Origin: Dromaius novaehollandiae
Lineage: Eukaryota > Chordata > Aves > Casuariiformes > Dromaiidae
Assembly: GCF_036370855.1 (NCBI RefSeq)
Contig: NC_088099.1
Span: 139,936,017 to 140,000,016, forward strand
Reading direction: 5' to 3'
Length of the DNA: 64,000 bases
Shown here: positions 12,501 through 25,600 of the stretch, piece after piece
How the letters are laid out: each line of letters opens with the position of its first letter
Numbering within the stretch: position 1 is the stretch's first letter
Position numbers and translations under genes: made by a program
Notes under the pieces: generated by a model
The model's database searches: none
Told to the model about the DNA's origin: nothing
What the model saw: the letters and a program-made list of their open reading frames with translations, nothing else

Positions 12501-15500
12501 AGTAACTTGAAGTACAGATTTTACTACCAATTGTTACGTTTTCAATGTATTTTCTGTAGTAACTTTTAATTACAAATATAGAGATGAATCTCTCTTTCAA
12601 GTTGGGGTATTTACCTTCTCTCCTAAAAATTGTTTTATGTTCATGAATAATTTTTAATAATCATTGTTGATTTTAAGTGGTTTTATTTTTAACTTCTCAT
12701 TTTGAGTTGTCAACAGCTATATATCATAATATTTTTAAAATTAGAAAGAATTAGTGGCATATTGTATCACATAAATAAAAGGATTATAAATTAGTGGTGC
12801 ATTGAGTCACTTCTTTTTTCTTAGTTTGATATTAACAGATCATGATACAATATGTCTGAATTACAGCTTGCATATTCTTTTATAAGTCTGGAAATAATTT
12901 TCTACACACTAAAAGCTGTATATGGTTTTGAGCTATGAGACAGTTCATAGTTAAAAATTAGCATGTTGTTCTTTCAGTGTTACAGGATATTTTCAAAATA
13001 TTGGCTATTAAAAGTCAGACTGTTTTATTTTGCTTTTTATTTTATATCCTTTCTTTTTGTTGATGCCTTAGGATATATTATGTGCATTCAGAATGGTGAG
13101 ATGTTCCGTAATGCAATTCAGGAAGCAGACTTCAAAATTCTTTTTTGAAAAGCTATTTAAAAAAAACTTTTTCATTATGGTTTTTTTTTTGTTCCAAGAG
13201 GTTACAGTACATATCATAAGAACATAATTTGGTGTTACTGTAACTCATTTATATATTTCATCTCAATAGAATTTCTAATAATTAAATAAAATATTTATGT
13301 CTTTTATTGTACAAGAATGTATATGCTATTTATTTCTCAGTTTTTGTTGCTTTTTTCCTCCCATGGCATTAAAAAAAAGTAGCTGCCATTTTAATTTGCT
13401 TGTAATTAAAACAATTATTTAATTTTAAATCTCTAGCTTTTAATATCCAGAGAACCAGATTGAGCAGTTAAGTAAGTGTTAGATTATAATAATGATTTTA
13501 TATCATGTTAATTGCTGATATTTGTGGTTATAGTTTCAAAAGCAGAGGCAGTAGGCATATGCATAGCTCCATTTGAAAGTTAAGAGGAACAGAGTGATTC
13601 AATGCTATTTATACCATTGAAAATTGCCTTCATTGTTTTTATTGTCTCAGGCCCTTTTTTATATCTGTGACTGTGTGGCTTGCACATCCTCTAGGAGACC
13701 TTTAAGTAATGATTCTGTCAGACTGCTGAGTGAAACCTCAGTCGCTTCTTTCAACTTTATTTCTGTCTTTCTGCTCCAGAGGTCACTATCTTCCCATGGA
13801 AGTAGCCACCTTTGCACAATAACTTCTGAGTTTTGTAGTAGAATGAAAGCCCTATTGCTAACACTGACTTCTTTATGTCATGCAGTTTTACAGGTCATAC
13901 TCTGTTGTCTTCTACCAGGATTGTATCTATTGCAGACCATGCAGTATTTGTTGTTAGGTGGTATGATACCACAAGGTGCCGCTTCAAGGTTCGCAGTTTA
14001 AAATTGCAAAGAGTTGGACAAATATATAAATCATTTTTGTATTTGAACATTGTGTATGATTTTTCATAAAAACATCTTTCAGAAAACTTGTTTTATTTTC
14101 TTAGGCGTCAAAAATATACAGTGATGTTCACTGTGAACTTGTGGAAATCCAAAAGACAATGAAAAGAATTGATGAAGAAGCTGAAAAGGAGATAAAATCT
14201 ATGTCTCAGAAAATTAAATATGCTGAGATGCTGTTTAGTCAATACAAGTAAGAGCTATTCAAAATGGTATTAAAATATCCTGGTAGTTCTTAACAGTGAC
14301 AATCAAAGCATAGAAAATTTGCATTTAGAAAACATTTTAAATTCTAATTTTGTAAAATTAAAGAATCTTCTTTTATGTATAACAAATTATATATAAGAAC
14401 GGTTTGCCTTGTTTATCTTAGCCTGCTTTAGCAGAATAAGGAAGGGATAGTGTCACACAAATAGCGTGTTCCATGAATCCTCTTAAGCATGCCATTTTTA
14501 CCTTATTTTACTTAGTTATATATGAATTTTTAATCCTTTTGATTGAGAGAACATTTTGCTATCATTCTTAATGACTGCACATATTACTTGCATCAAACAT
14601 CAGCATTTACCGTAGTATCATAGTTATAATAATAACTTAATTTTCAACTTGCTTGTTAACCAGAACAATTCTAGCCAACAGCACAAACATTTGAACTTAC
14701 TAAATTTCATGTCCGTATTTTCCTTTTTAACAAGCAAAGTTATTATAATTTTATTGGATTGTAAGGTCACTTCTGTATAAAAGCAGACTTATATTGCAGT
14801 TTCCCCATTGTCACCTGTGGTCAGGTTATCAATCTTTGAATTATCAAGCAGAAGTATACTGACAGAAGAACACCAGTCACTGACAAATGATCTTCCCTGT
14901 CTGTTGCTGAATGTACAGACCAAGAGAGTCAGGACCAAGAACTGTGGCAATGAACAAGAATACCAAGTACTTTTATGTTTGATAGGAAGTTGTACTCGAC
15001 TTTGCTGCATGTGCCTATGGCTGATTGCCAGGCTGTATTTGGTGAAGTATCTAGTGACATAGTGGCTGTTTTTCCCTTGAGGTGAGAGAAGCTTACAGGC
15101 ATGATTGAAAGAGATCGGAAGTTGTCAAGGTAGCCTTTACTGGCAACAACAGATGTTTCAATACTGCAGCCATGTGGCAGCAACTGTACTTCAAAGACCA
15201 GGTATTTCAAAAGTTGTGCATAGTAATTACAAAGTATTTACCTTTTGTGGTAAGCAATCAAATTTGGTCGATGCCATTCATTCAGAACTACCTCATGTTC
15301 CCAAGCATTTATATCCCCGTTCCATAATTCAGGCTGTGCTATGCAAAGCCTGAGTTGAGACAGCACATACTGTTTCACTAATTCCAGACAGTTGATGTCA
15401 GAAAGCACCTGACATACAATAGAAGGTGTAAACATGTCTTGCTTAGTGGTGCTTCTCTCCAGGCAGCAAAATTAATTTAATTGTTGAGATGTACATGTAA

Positions 15501-18500
15501 ACTCAAGTTTCTTTGGTAACCTCCCATGCAGCAGAGCCACTGCCAGGGACTGTTCCATCTAATTCCCATTCCCTATTTCTTTTCAAGGATCATTCTCTGT
15601 AGCATTTGTTTTAGAGTTGGCATCATTAGTTTGCCTAGGAGCAATAAAGGAACAACTGCAGAGCAGAAGGGAAGAAGCTTCTAGTCATAGTATTTCTTCA
15701 TTTTTAAAAAAGAAAGGGTGTCTTTTTATAAAAAGATACATGTACCATCTCAAGTTAATGTATTTCTTCTGTGATGATTCTGTCTCTTAAACTTTAAGAC
15801 ACTGCAGCTTTTTTACTGCAGGATGTCTGTTGCCATACATTGATCCGCTCTGCTCACAGGAAGTACTGCAGACACAAAATGCTATGTGATCATTTCTGGA
15901 GGAGGGTTATGTTCATTGGACTATCAGTGGAAATTAGACTATTTGCAGAGTTCCTGTCAATAGTGTTGGGTCACTCAGTGAGAGGAGCAATCTGTGTCTG
16001 CTAGATTACTGGATGTTTCTGGAATGCTTTTATGCATTATGCATTTTATGCTTCCCTATGACTGTGAAATACAAGAATTATTCTTCACACCATCACAGAT
16101 TTAATGTTTGTAAGAGCTCTTAGTCATTTCTGATCAGTGAAAGCCTATTTGCCATCTGTACATATCTAGGAATCCTGTGTCACATATCAGCCCATTTTTG
16201 TCAAGAAACTTTATAAATTGTTATTAATAGAAGTAAACTTTGTGATTTTTCATATTTTATGGGCCAACAGCAACCTACCAGACTTTCTAAAAAGACACAA
16301 AATAATCATTTATGAATGGCTTGTAGACAAGCCCATTGTAATTCCTGTATTCTGTCAGTTAGACCTTTTGTAGGCTTGTCTGCTGTGAGGTCCAACACCA
16401 AATGGTCAGATAACCAAGTAATTATGAGAGCTTAGGACACTGGCAGTGACCTTTTTATTTGATATATCAAATAGGAATAATTGTTATGGTTTTTTATTTG
16501 TATGTAAACTGCTTTAGTTATCTATGATATAATGAAACAGTGGACACTAGAATTTGAGAATAAGGTATTTTGGTCACCCCCATGAAAAGCCCCCTCTCAA
16601 AGGGACATAAAAAAGAGATTGTAACTGCTGTAACTGTTTCCTGTTGGTTTTAGATTTTCTTTTCCTTCCTTTATTCAAGAAATAATTGTAGTTAGTGTGA
16701 TTGTTTGGCATATCTTTTATGGTGTTTAGTAGACCATCGTGAAGAGCTGCACATGATTAAAATAATGAGAGTTGAATCATTTCAAGTTTCTTTAGATTAT
16801 AAAATGTTAGTAACTTTATTTCAAAAACTAATTAGCGCCCAGGAACTTGAAACACCTCTTTTAGTCCCACAGTAGGAGTACCTATTGCCTGGCTCAGAAG
16901 CAGTCTAGGTCCTAGGATCTTACAAGCTGTTAAGCTTGCAACACAAAATATCCCTGACTTTTGTGAAACAGTGTGCTCTTACAGTATATTTTGGGGTAGA
17001 TACCAACCTCAGGAAATTATTACTTTGACTAATATGACTGATGTTTTGATGTCTGCTCTCCAGGGAGAACTGTCCTTGCCATTCAACTACAGTGGGAACC
17101 TTACACATACTTGAAGAAAGAAAGGTTATTTATATGCAATAATCCTGTTTCTTTTATAGTCACTGTGGATCTCAGGGCCATTGGCACTAAACTGCAAGGA
17201 AATTAAAGAAGAATCATAGCTCTTCCTGTCACATGCTTATACTTCAACATGGGAGCAGGAGACATCCCAGATCACATACATTTACCTGAATGACATTGGT
17301 GCTTGAGAAGTTCCAGTCTTGCACTTCTAAAGTCTCTGTGCACTTGAAATGAGATCCAAACTGTCGATATTATCAGTAAGGACTAGTCAGTGTAAGCTAA
17401 GAAACTGTATTTTTTCAGTAAGATAGCTAGCTTAACAGTACTAGGGAAACAAGCCTCTTTGGCTGACTTGTTTCCTTTTTCAGCATGTTCGAGTTTTTCT
17501 TGTTTTGAGTCTAACCTTTACGCTTTCCTGGTGTTACTTTGCTTGAATTCAGGATAATTTTGATGCTATATTCTTTTTACTATTATATTATTGGTATTTT
17601 ATGTTATTGAAGATGTTAATATATTTCTCATCAGATTGAAAAGATTCACATAAAACATGTTTATGATTAGTTAACTAAAGCTTAACCTTTTTCATTTCAG
17701 AGCCTGGTTTTCAATCTGAAAAGAATAATAATATACGGATATTAAAATTATAGACAAAAATATAGCCAAAAATGTTAAAAATATTTTAATATACAAAGCT
17801 TAAGACCAGATTTTTGTAATGTTAACCCTTACCAAAGGCTGGAGTGACTTATGGAAATCACCATGTGATTCTCCAATTAAAGTTACTGTATATGTCTGAA
17901 AGGAAGAGTATGTGAAGAGTGGGAGATAATGCTTATTTTTGAGAGATATGAGCCTGTGTATGCAAGATCATTTTGTCTTCATAACGTTTGGAATTTTAAT
18001 TATAGCTTAAATATGTGTATAGAGATGATATGATCATCATTTGCTGCTGCTTGTATTCCAGTTGAGAGAAAACAGGCAGCACAGACCCTGATTCTGTACC
18101 TATAAAGTTCATTGCAAACCTTCCTGTTGATTTTAATTAAGGGAAAGATCAGGTCCTGCATAAGAAATATTCTCAAAATATAGTGTGATTTAGTTCTATG
18201 TATTCAGATTTTCTGCATATCACTTCAGTGTTTCACTTACCCACTTAGTGTTCTGTCAGCCTGTCTAAATTACTAGCTGCTGGCAAGAGTTGTTAGCAAT
18301 GGTTATAGTGATGCATTAGTGGAGGTGATTTTACTGTGTAAAACCAGGATAAACAATGCTAAAATATATGATTTTGCTTTTTTAAAAAAAAATTATTATG
18401 ACTGTACCAGTAGATACCTGCTTTTAAACTATATTCCCCATCAATTTGTATTTAGTAAGTATAGTCAACATCAGTTTGTTACCCTCCTCTTGTAGGCAAA

Positions 18501-21500
18501 TTGCTGTAGTTTGGGAGCCTAATTGTAAGATGTGTAAGATGATAAATGTTGCTGTGTATTATGAACCTCCTTGACTAACCTGTATCCTGTGACTTTGGAT
18601 TTTGACATTGTTCCCTCTTGCTTATCTCTTTTTCTAAGGCAACTTTCATTATTTTCAGTGTGGTTTCATAAGACTTTTCCTGTATCTTGTGAGCTGTCCA
18701 TGATGTTGTTTGACTCCTTTTCATTTATGCAATATACTTTTCTGAAACAGGTTGAAAGGTAATCAGAGAGTATTCCAAATGAAGCCATACCAGTGACTTT
18801 AATAAGGACATCTTATTTTTTATTATAATGTTTTTCATCTGGTTTCTTATTTATTCTAACACCTTGTTAGCTTCTTTAACTGTGCTAAATGTAGAGTAGA
18901 ATTTCTAAGTGTTTCGTGAAAATATGTAGATGTCTTTCCCAAATTGTTACAGTTACCGAAGAATTTTAAGGTGTATTGACTGCTTAATCTTTTTCTCTCT
19001 GGTATATTTTTCTTTGGAGTACTAAATGTAATATGCTGTTGTGTTCCACATTTATTTAGTTTGTCTTGAAAATTTTCTCAAATTTCTTACAGTTCTTTTA
19101 GGTCTTGACTGTTCTAAATCATGTTGTGTGCAGACTTTCAATTTTACTAATCCTTGCCCTTTCTGGTCGTTAATAATATATTGAGACAACAGATATGGGA
19201 TGATGAGGAACCATGTTGTTGACCTATTCTTTTGAAGAAAATTGATCATTTAATCTTCCTCTTGTGTTTTCTCATTAGTATTAGAATTCTTTATCTCACT
19301 GTAAGACTATTTCACTTTTAATAGTCTTATGTGGGATTTTGTTTAGTTTTCTTTAGAATTCTATCATTGTGTCACGCCTGTCAGCCTGCTTAGCAGTTGT
19401 TCGGTTTGGTTGCGGTAGTCTTGGTGGGAGTCTAGACTGAGTTTGTTTTACGTACAAGAAAAAAATTGAGGTGTTTGTCCAGATCATCAGTGACTGGCTG
19501 ATTAGCACTTTTAAGTTTCCGTGTGACAAACGTTTGTTCTAAAGTGCATTAAAATTGCTTTACAAGAACTCTGTGTCCCTCTGAAACAAGCCATAATGTA
19601 AGCAACACCCAATGACAGTGGCAATAGGTACCTAATGCTGGGAATTCATCGTCTATGAAATGAAATCTACCATGTTTGTTTTCTGTTTCATATAGTTAAG
19701 GTATTTCCTGTTCATACCACATGACAATGATATAGACTGTTGTGAATCTTGCAACCTGTTCTGTTTATGTGAATGTAAGCTAAATTAAAAATGTTAATGA
19801 TAGCACTGTTTTTAGGAATGTCCACATTCATAGGAAAGAATCAAGTAGAAGACTGTTTGTTCTGTCCCTAAGTGATGAAATTGTTTTTTGTATCCAGTAG
19901 ATTCTTTTTCTTGTAGCCTTTTGCTAGAGTGGTCATTCAGGTCATACTTAAATTATAGAGGAAGTAGACCCTTCAGTTCTGTGTACTCACAACTCCTTCA
20001 GTTGCCATGTGAGGAGGATTAGAATAACATGCGATAGCTACAAGAAAGACAAATTTGCTGTGGCACAGGGCTCAAATACTGTTCTTCAGTTGATTCTCTC
20101 TTCTGTATGTTTAGTACCATCAGTGAGAGAATGAAGAATGCTGCATGAAACTCACAATACCGATGCTGGAGTACATCACACAGTCTGGTATTCTTACACA
20201 TATTCTCCACGGCTGACAGTACTATGTTTTTCCTTGATGTTTTACTCACAAAAGTTGTGGCCAATGGGTAATATGAGAAGAAAATTACACTCTGTGACAT
20301 GACTCTGTTACATGTCTGTCATGGATAACAAGAATTAAATAAATGTTTTCTAATTAAAGCCTTATATTCTCCCTAAGTTATTTTAATATATAGGGTTGAT
20401 GTTACAGGAAACTTTTTAAAGTTTTTGGATATCATGTGTGGAGCAGGTAAAAAACTTAAAAAAAAAAGTGTGTAAAGGAGCTTGCATCATACATAGTACT
20501 GTCTTCCAGTGTTTGCACACAGATTCCCATATACTGTATATATTACATTTTTTATTTTATTGTTTTTAGAATAAACTGAAATGTCATTTATATGTTTATT
20601 TCATGGATGGTGGGATCTAAGAGAGTAGAGAAGGTGTTAGAAGTATTAGGTTTCATGCTCATAATATGCATTCTGTGATATTTGGAATGTGACTTCTTTG
20701 CAAAATAAGTCTTTACTCCATCACTAGCTGGAAATCTTGGAAGCAAATAAAGGAAGAGTGTCTGTCAAGCAGTCTTGTAGGAATGGTTCTTGAATTACTG
20801 ATGAAGCCTTCTTTTCATTGCTGTTTTCTGTTGTTTTACTTTGTTTAAGTATGCAACACCAGGCCAGGGTTTTTATTGGATGTAATGCAGTAAATGTCTT
20901 TAAAACATAACTACTGTTTGTCTTAGTTCTGCCGTGATGGATTTATTTTGCCACTTAAGGCAAGCTTGGGAAATATGCTACTGACTGAGGTCGTTCTCCA
21001 GGGAGCATGAGGGAGACTCCTCTTTTCTACGTGGTGAAACAATAATAAAAATAATCGCCAAGCACCAGCTGTCATTGTAAACTTTTAACCTGATCTCTCG
21101 CTACTTCTTTTGCCTTTCACCAAATTCATTCTCATACACAGCTGGACGAAAAAGCCTGTGCATAGCCTGTAATGGTACTAACAGTATCTCATGGGAGTGT
21201 TTTTCTGGATATTGTAGTTATTGTTATCTCTTCCATAGTTATGAGCTGTTTTCCTTTTGATAATACAATGTCTGCTGATAAACCTGTGATTCAGAGTGTA
21301 AGGTCTTTACCCCCTTGCCTATTATATGCAAGTTCCTTTTTACATGAGGAATTAGAGTATCTAACTGCATAATGGCACCAAATATACTGGTTATGTGACT
21401 ATATAGAAAAGAAGATTTTTCTTCCCGAATGACATTTGTTCACAAAATGACAGTGCACTGGATTAATTGAATGAAGAAGGTTCTGGACTAGATTTAGCCA

Positions 21501-22645
21501 CTAGTAGAGAAAGCTCTCTATTTTGTTTACTTGTTAACAGGGCATATGAAACAAAGTCTTCTGCTTAACTACACTGATACCAGTTCATAGGTCCAGTTAA
21601 AAGTTGTAATGTTGGCAGTCTGTTTATGTACAAGTGACCTGGCAGCATGAGTAGTCTTGATGTCTGGCTGAAATCGTATGAACCTGCCAGGGTAGATACT
21701 TGGAAATTATCTCATGCGTACCTGTACAAGAAACGTAGTCACCATAGAGAACCAAAATAAATCTTTACTAATTCAGATCTGCTTTACATTTTCCTTTATG
21801 GAGAGGGACTACCTTGGAATATTTCCAAATAGATGGATTCACTTTGTATGTATTTCTATTAGGAGTGAGTTAAAGCATTCTGAATTTATTTGGACCAAAT
21901 ACTGTATAAAGTTAAAAGAAACAGAGGAGAAGATTATAAAGGATGAAAAACACCTTGAGGAGTTAGTGAAGCAAAAAGCAGAAATCCACGAAGATGCAAA
22001 ATGTTGGAACAGCAAAGTGAGTGTTGAATATTTATAAACAAGCAAGTAAATGAGTATCTTTTATTGAAAAGTACAAGAATGCCTGAATATTTTGTATGTT
22101 TAAAAGTTAAGGTCCTTTATAAAAGCAAAAATGTAAATACTGACTTTAAAAAAAGTGCTATAATTGTATAGAATTTTTGATTTTGTTTATTCTTCTGTTG
22201 TAGTATTAGTTTGCAGCTTCGTTTATTAAAAGTATCATAATCATCTTACACTCCTTTGAGTGACCTGTATATTTTTAGTTGTTGGATGTGTATCTACTTA
22301 ATACTGCTCATCTTTCTCAAATCATTTGGAAGAAAGTGTGTGGGACAGCATGAGTGGATTAGCATAAACAGATTTCTTGACCTGAGAATACAAATGATGC
22401 ACTACTTTCACTGTATGGACAGTGATAACCTCTTTTATTTAAAATTCCCATTTTCTCCTGCATGGGTCTAGCATTCCTTTTGGAACCCTGCATCGGGGTA
22501 CATGACAGTTTAAAATCCAAAGATCATCACACTGCCTGACTAGGAGTTTTCAATTAACAGATGGCTTCATATGTGGTACCAGTGGAAAATGGGATGAAGC
22601 AGATCTAAAGCAATGCTTAGGTGCCTGAAACAGGGTTTAGAGTGT

Positions 22646-22687
<42 letters not shown>

Positions 22688-25600
22688 ATAAATATATATA
22701 AATATGTCTATATATAAATATATATTTTTAATATGAAATTCATTGTCTTGTGCATGCCCAGAAATGTTGTTGTTTCTGCATCTAGATAGCTAGATCCTGC
22801 TTAACTTCCAGTGAAATCCAGACTCTAGGTGGAATATATGCTGAGTTCCCTGACAGATTGTATCTGGAAGTGTGCCCTGAATTTACAAAAAAATAGTAAG
22901 GATTTAGAGTCATAAATGACAGCGCTGCCTCCAGTGGGCTTGTTTTTGCCTTTTGTTTCCAACACTTGGCTATGCGTTAGAGTTTTCTTCCTGTTGTTGG
23001 CACTAGCTATTGCTACCACTGATAAGTAGAAAAATATTATTTTCAAATAGAGCCAATACTTATTAGTAAACCGTTTTTTTTCGGGGGGGGGGGGTTGTCA
23101 TTTCTCTGGGTTTGCTTGATCTGAAGTGCTTCACATAGGTAGTAGTGCCAGCACAAAGAGTAGAGTGAAATGTGCAACAGGGATGAGGTGGAGCACAAAA
23201 CTGCTACTTTTGGTGACCACCTCTGCTTAGTTTATACTAAAGGTGAAAAAGAATTAGTTTTACTACATAGGTGAGCCATCATTTATTCAAAAACTTGGCT
23301 AACCCAACTAAGTGAATAATCCTTTGTAATAGCGGATTTTGAGAAAGCTCAAAGTGATCTTGGAAATCTTACTGGGATAATGGAATTATTTGGAGAAAAA
23401 TGGGAAAATATTGGGATTATCTTCAGTGACTTCAGTGGTGTTTGAATTGGATCCATATTATAGCATGTCAGTTGGCAGGTACATCATTATTTTATCAAGC
23501 AACAGCTCTGAGAACAGATAGTGATGTGAATTAATATTTTCTTTTTTTATCTGGCTTTTTTCCCTTCTTTTGATTCATGATGTTTTTTATTTTATATATA
23601 ACCCATTAGGAGTGGTTTATCACTTAGGAAATGTTACAGCTGTACTGTACAGTAACACAACACTGTAAGGACAGTTCTGAGATTTTTTTTCCCCATGTTA
23701 CCCAGATTTGTTTTACAGAAATTGTCTGTGTACATTAAATCCAGTTTTCAATATCTATGGGTACAGCTTTTCAAAGATGAGAAGAAAGCCTCTTCATAAA
23801 AATAATCTCATGCCTACCTACTCCTCCATTATTCTCCTGTCTTAACTAATGTCCAGCAATTCAACAGAGTATATATTTTCCCCTTTAACTACTGGAAGAG
23901 GATTTGAAATCTGAAAGTTCGTTGGAGACTTAAGATGCATTCATTGAGTAGCCTGTTGTCAAAATAATATTCCAAATACTGAGTGGAACCACCTCCTATT
24001 ACAATAACACAGCAGAGTTAGTGCTCTGTTGTTGCCACTAGCAGCAGAAAGAGACTGGAAATTGGATAAGGTGGTAGAGATCTTCTGAGGCAGAGGGTAA
24101 CAAAGGAATAAATTAGAGCATCTTCATATCTGCTTCTGTATAGTGTTACACAGAACAGACAAAATTCACAGAAGCAGTGAGACAGATTTACATAGAAAAT
24201 CAGATTTATGAACGTTTGAATGTTGATTTTTTTACAAACCTGCTCTTAGTTATAGCTGCTTGGAACTTCTAGAAATCTTGTGAAGAAAACAAGGTTTATC
24301 CCAAGATTCTATTCTTTTGCATTGCTTCCTTTGTTCCTCAGGAGTATCACACTAAATATTATTTGGTTGTGGTATCCGTCTGTCTCACTTTTGTTGCATC
24401 AGGAGCAAAGGCATAATCTGATGCTAAAAGACTTCTGAAGCTTTCATCTGAAGTTGTTACTACATCTTGAACAATTTTTTTGAAGTCAAAGACAGAGAAG
24501 AAGGTCTGTATCTAAGTTTCCTTAGCTGCCTAATCTGCCCTTAAAAGCTTTCTGTGTTGGAAAATGTATAGCCTGTTGAGCCAGACTCAGCTGTGTTCAT
24601 GATTTAAAAGAGGTCTAATTTGCTCTTGAAACATGTTGTCCATTACCTTTTGCCCTAACCACAGCAGATATAAATAGTATAGTATTCCTTTTCTCTCTAT
24701 TATTCCTTTTGTCTCCAGCTTTGCATGTACCTAAAGACTTACAGTGTCTCTGCTCTGTCATCTCTGCTCTAGACAACAAATTCTTTCAGTCTGTATCTTG
24801 TATCTGTCTATATTGTTGACTTGTACTCTGTAAGTCATTATAACCGCTATATCTTATTTTGCAGAACCGCTAAGTACCTGCCATTCAACAGCTTGTTTGG
24901 AGCCTGAAAAATGTGAAAAGAAAAACTGTCTTTTATATATCAAGTGCAGAGATTGGCTTTAATAGTCAAGTTATAAGTAAAATTACTTGAGATCTTTACT
25001 TTTATTTCTGAGAATGTTAAGACTGTCTGGTCCTGTTACTCATATGTGGGTTCTGATTTGGAATTCTTTGGTATGTGGAGAAGTATACTTACCTTAAAAA
25101 AGTTGAAAGTAAGCAAATATCAAGGAAAAGTTTTCTCTAGTAAGGATTTCCTTTCCTTTTTTCTAGAGTAGAAAGAAAACGTGAGAGGAATGAAGAAAAG
25201 CTGCACTAATACCATCTGTGCTTTATGATAATATTTTGTAAGGGAGTTAAAAATAGGACAAGCATTATTTCACATGTAATGGTAGAAAGCAAGAAGCAGT
25301 AGGCGATGTAAGAAAAAGTATCAGATGGACAATATTCATCATGCTCTAATGCATAGTCAAAGTGGGCTTTCCATGTAATGTTTTTATAAGAGTCTGTATT
25401 TATGGTTTGACAACATACCGCATCATACCTTACGTCTGCTCTGGAAAGCCACATAGTACATAAAAGATCGAGCAACAGTTCTGTGTTGTGCTTCAGAGAT
25501 AACAATTAACTTTATTACTCTGGTGGTCATCCTTCACAGACATTCCTAGGTATGTCTTTCTAGATTTCTGTTTTTAATCTGTGAAAAGCTTATAGACTTG

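Noticed and set aside
13624..14001. 125-codon plus-strand open frame between exons 5 and 6
   Set aside because: It has no ATG at its start, its Leu/Ser/Cys-rich composition is unlike the flanking exons, it matches no protein I recognise, and it ends before exon 6 in a different context. Likely chance.
14929..15435. Two adjacent minus-strand open frames in intron 6, considered as a retroelement fragment
   Set aside because: No reverse-transcriptase, integrase or gag motif could be seen, and the frames are broken and end at random points.
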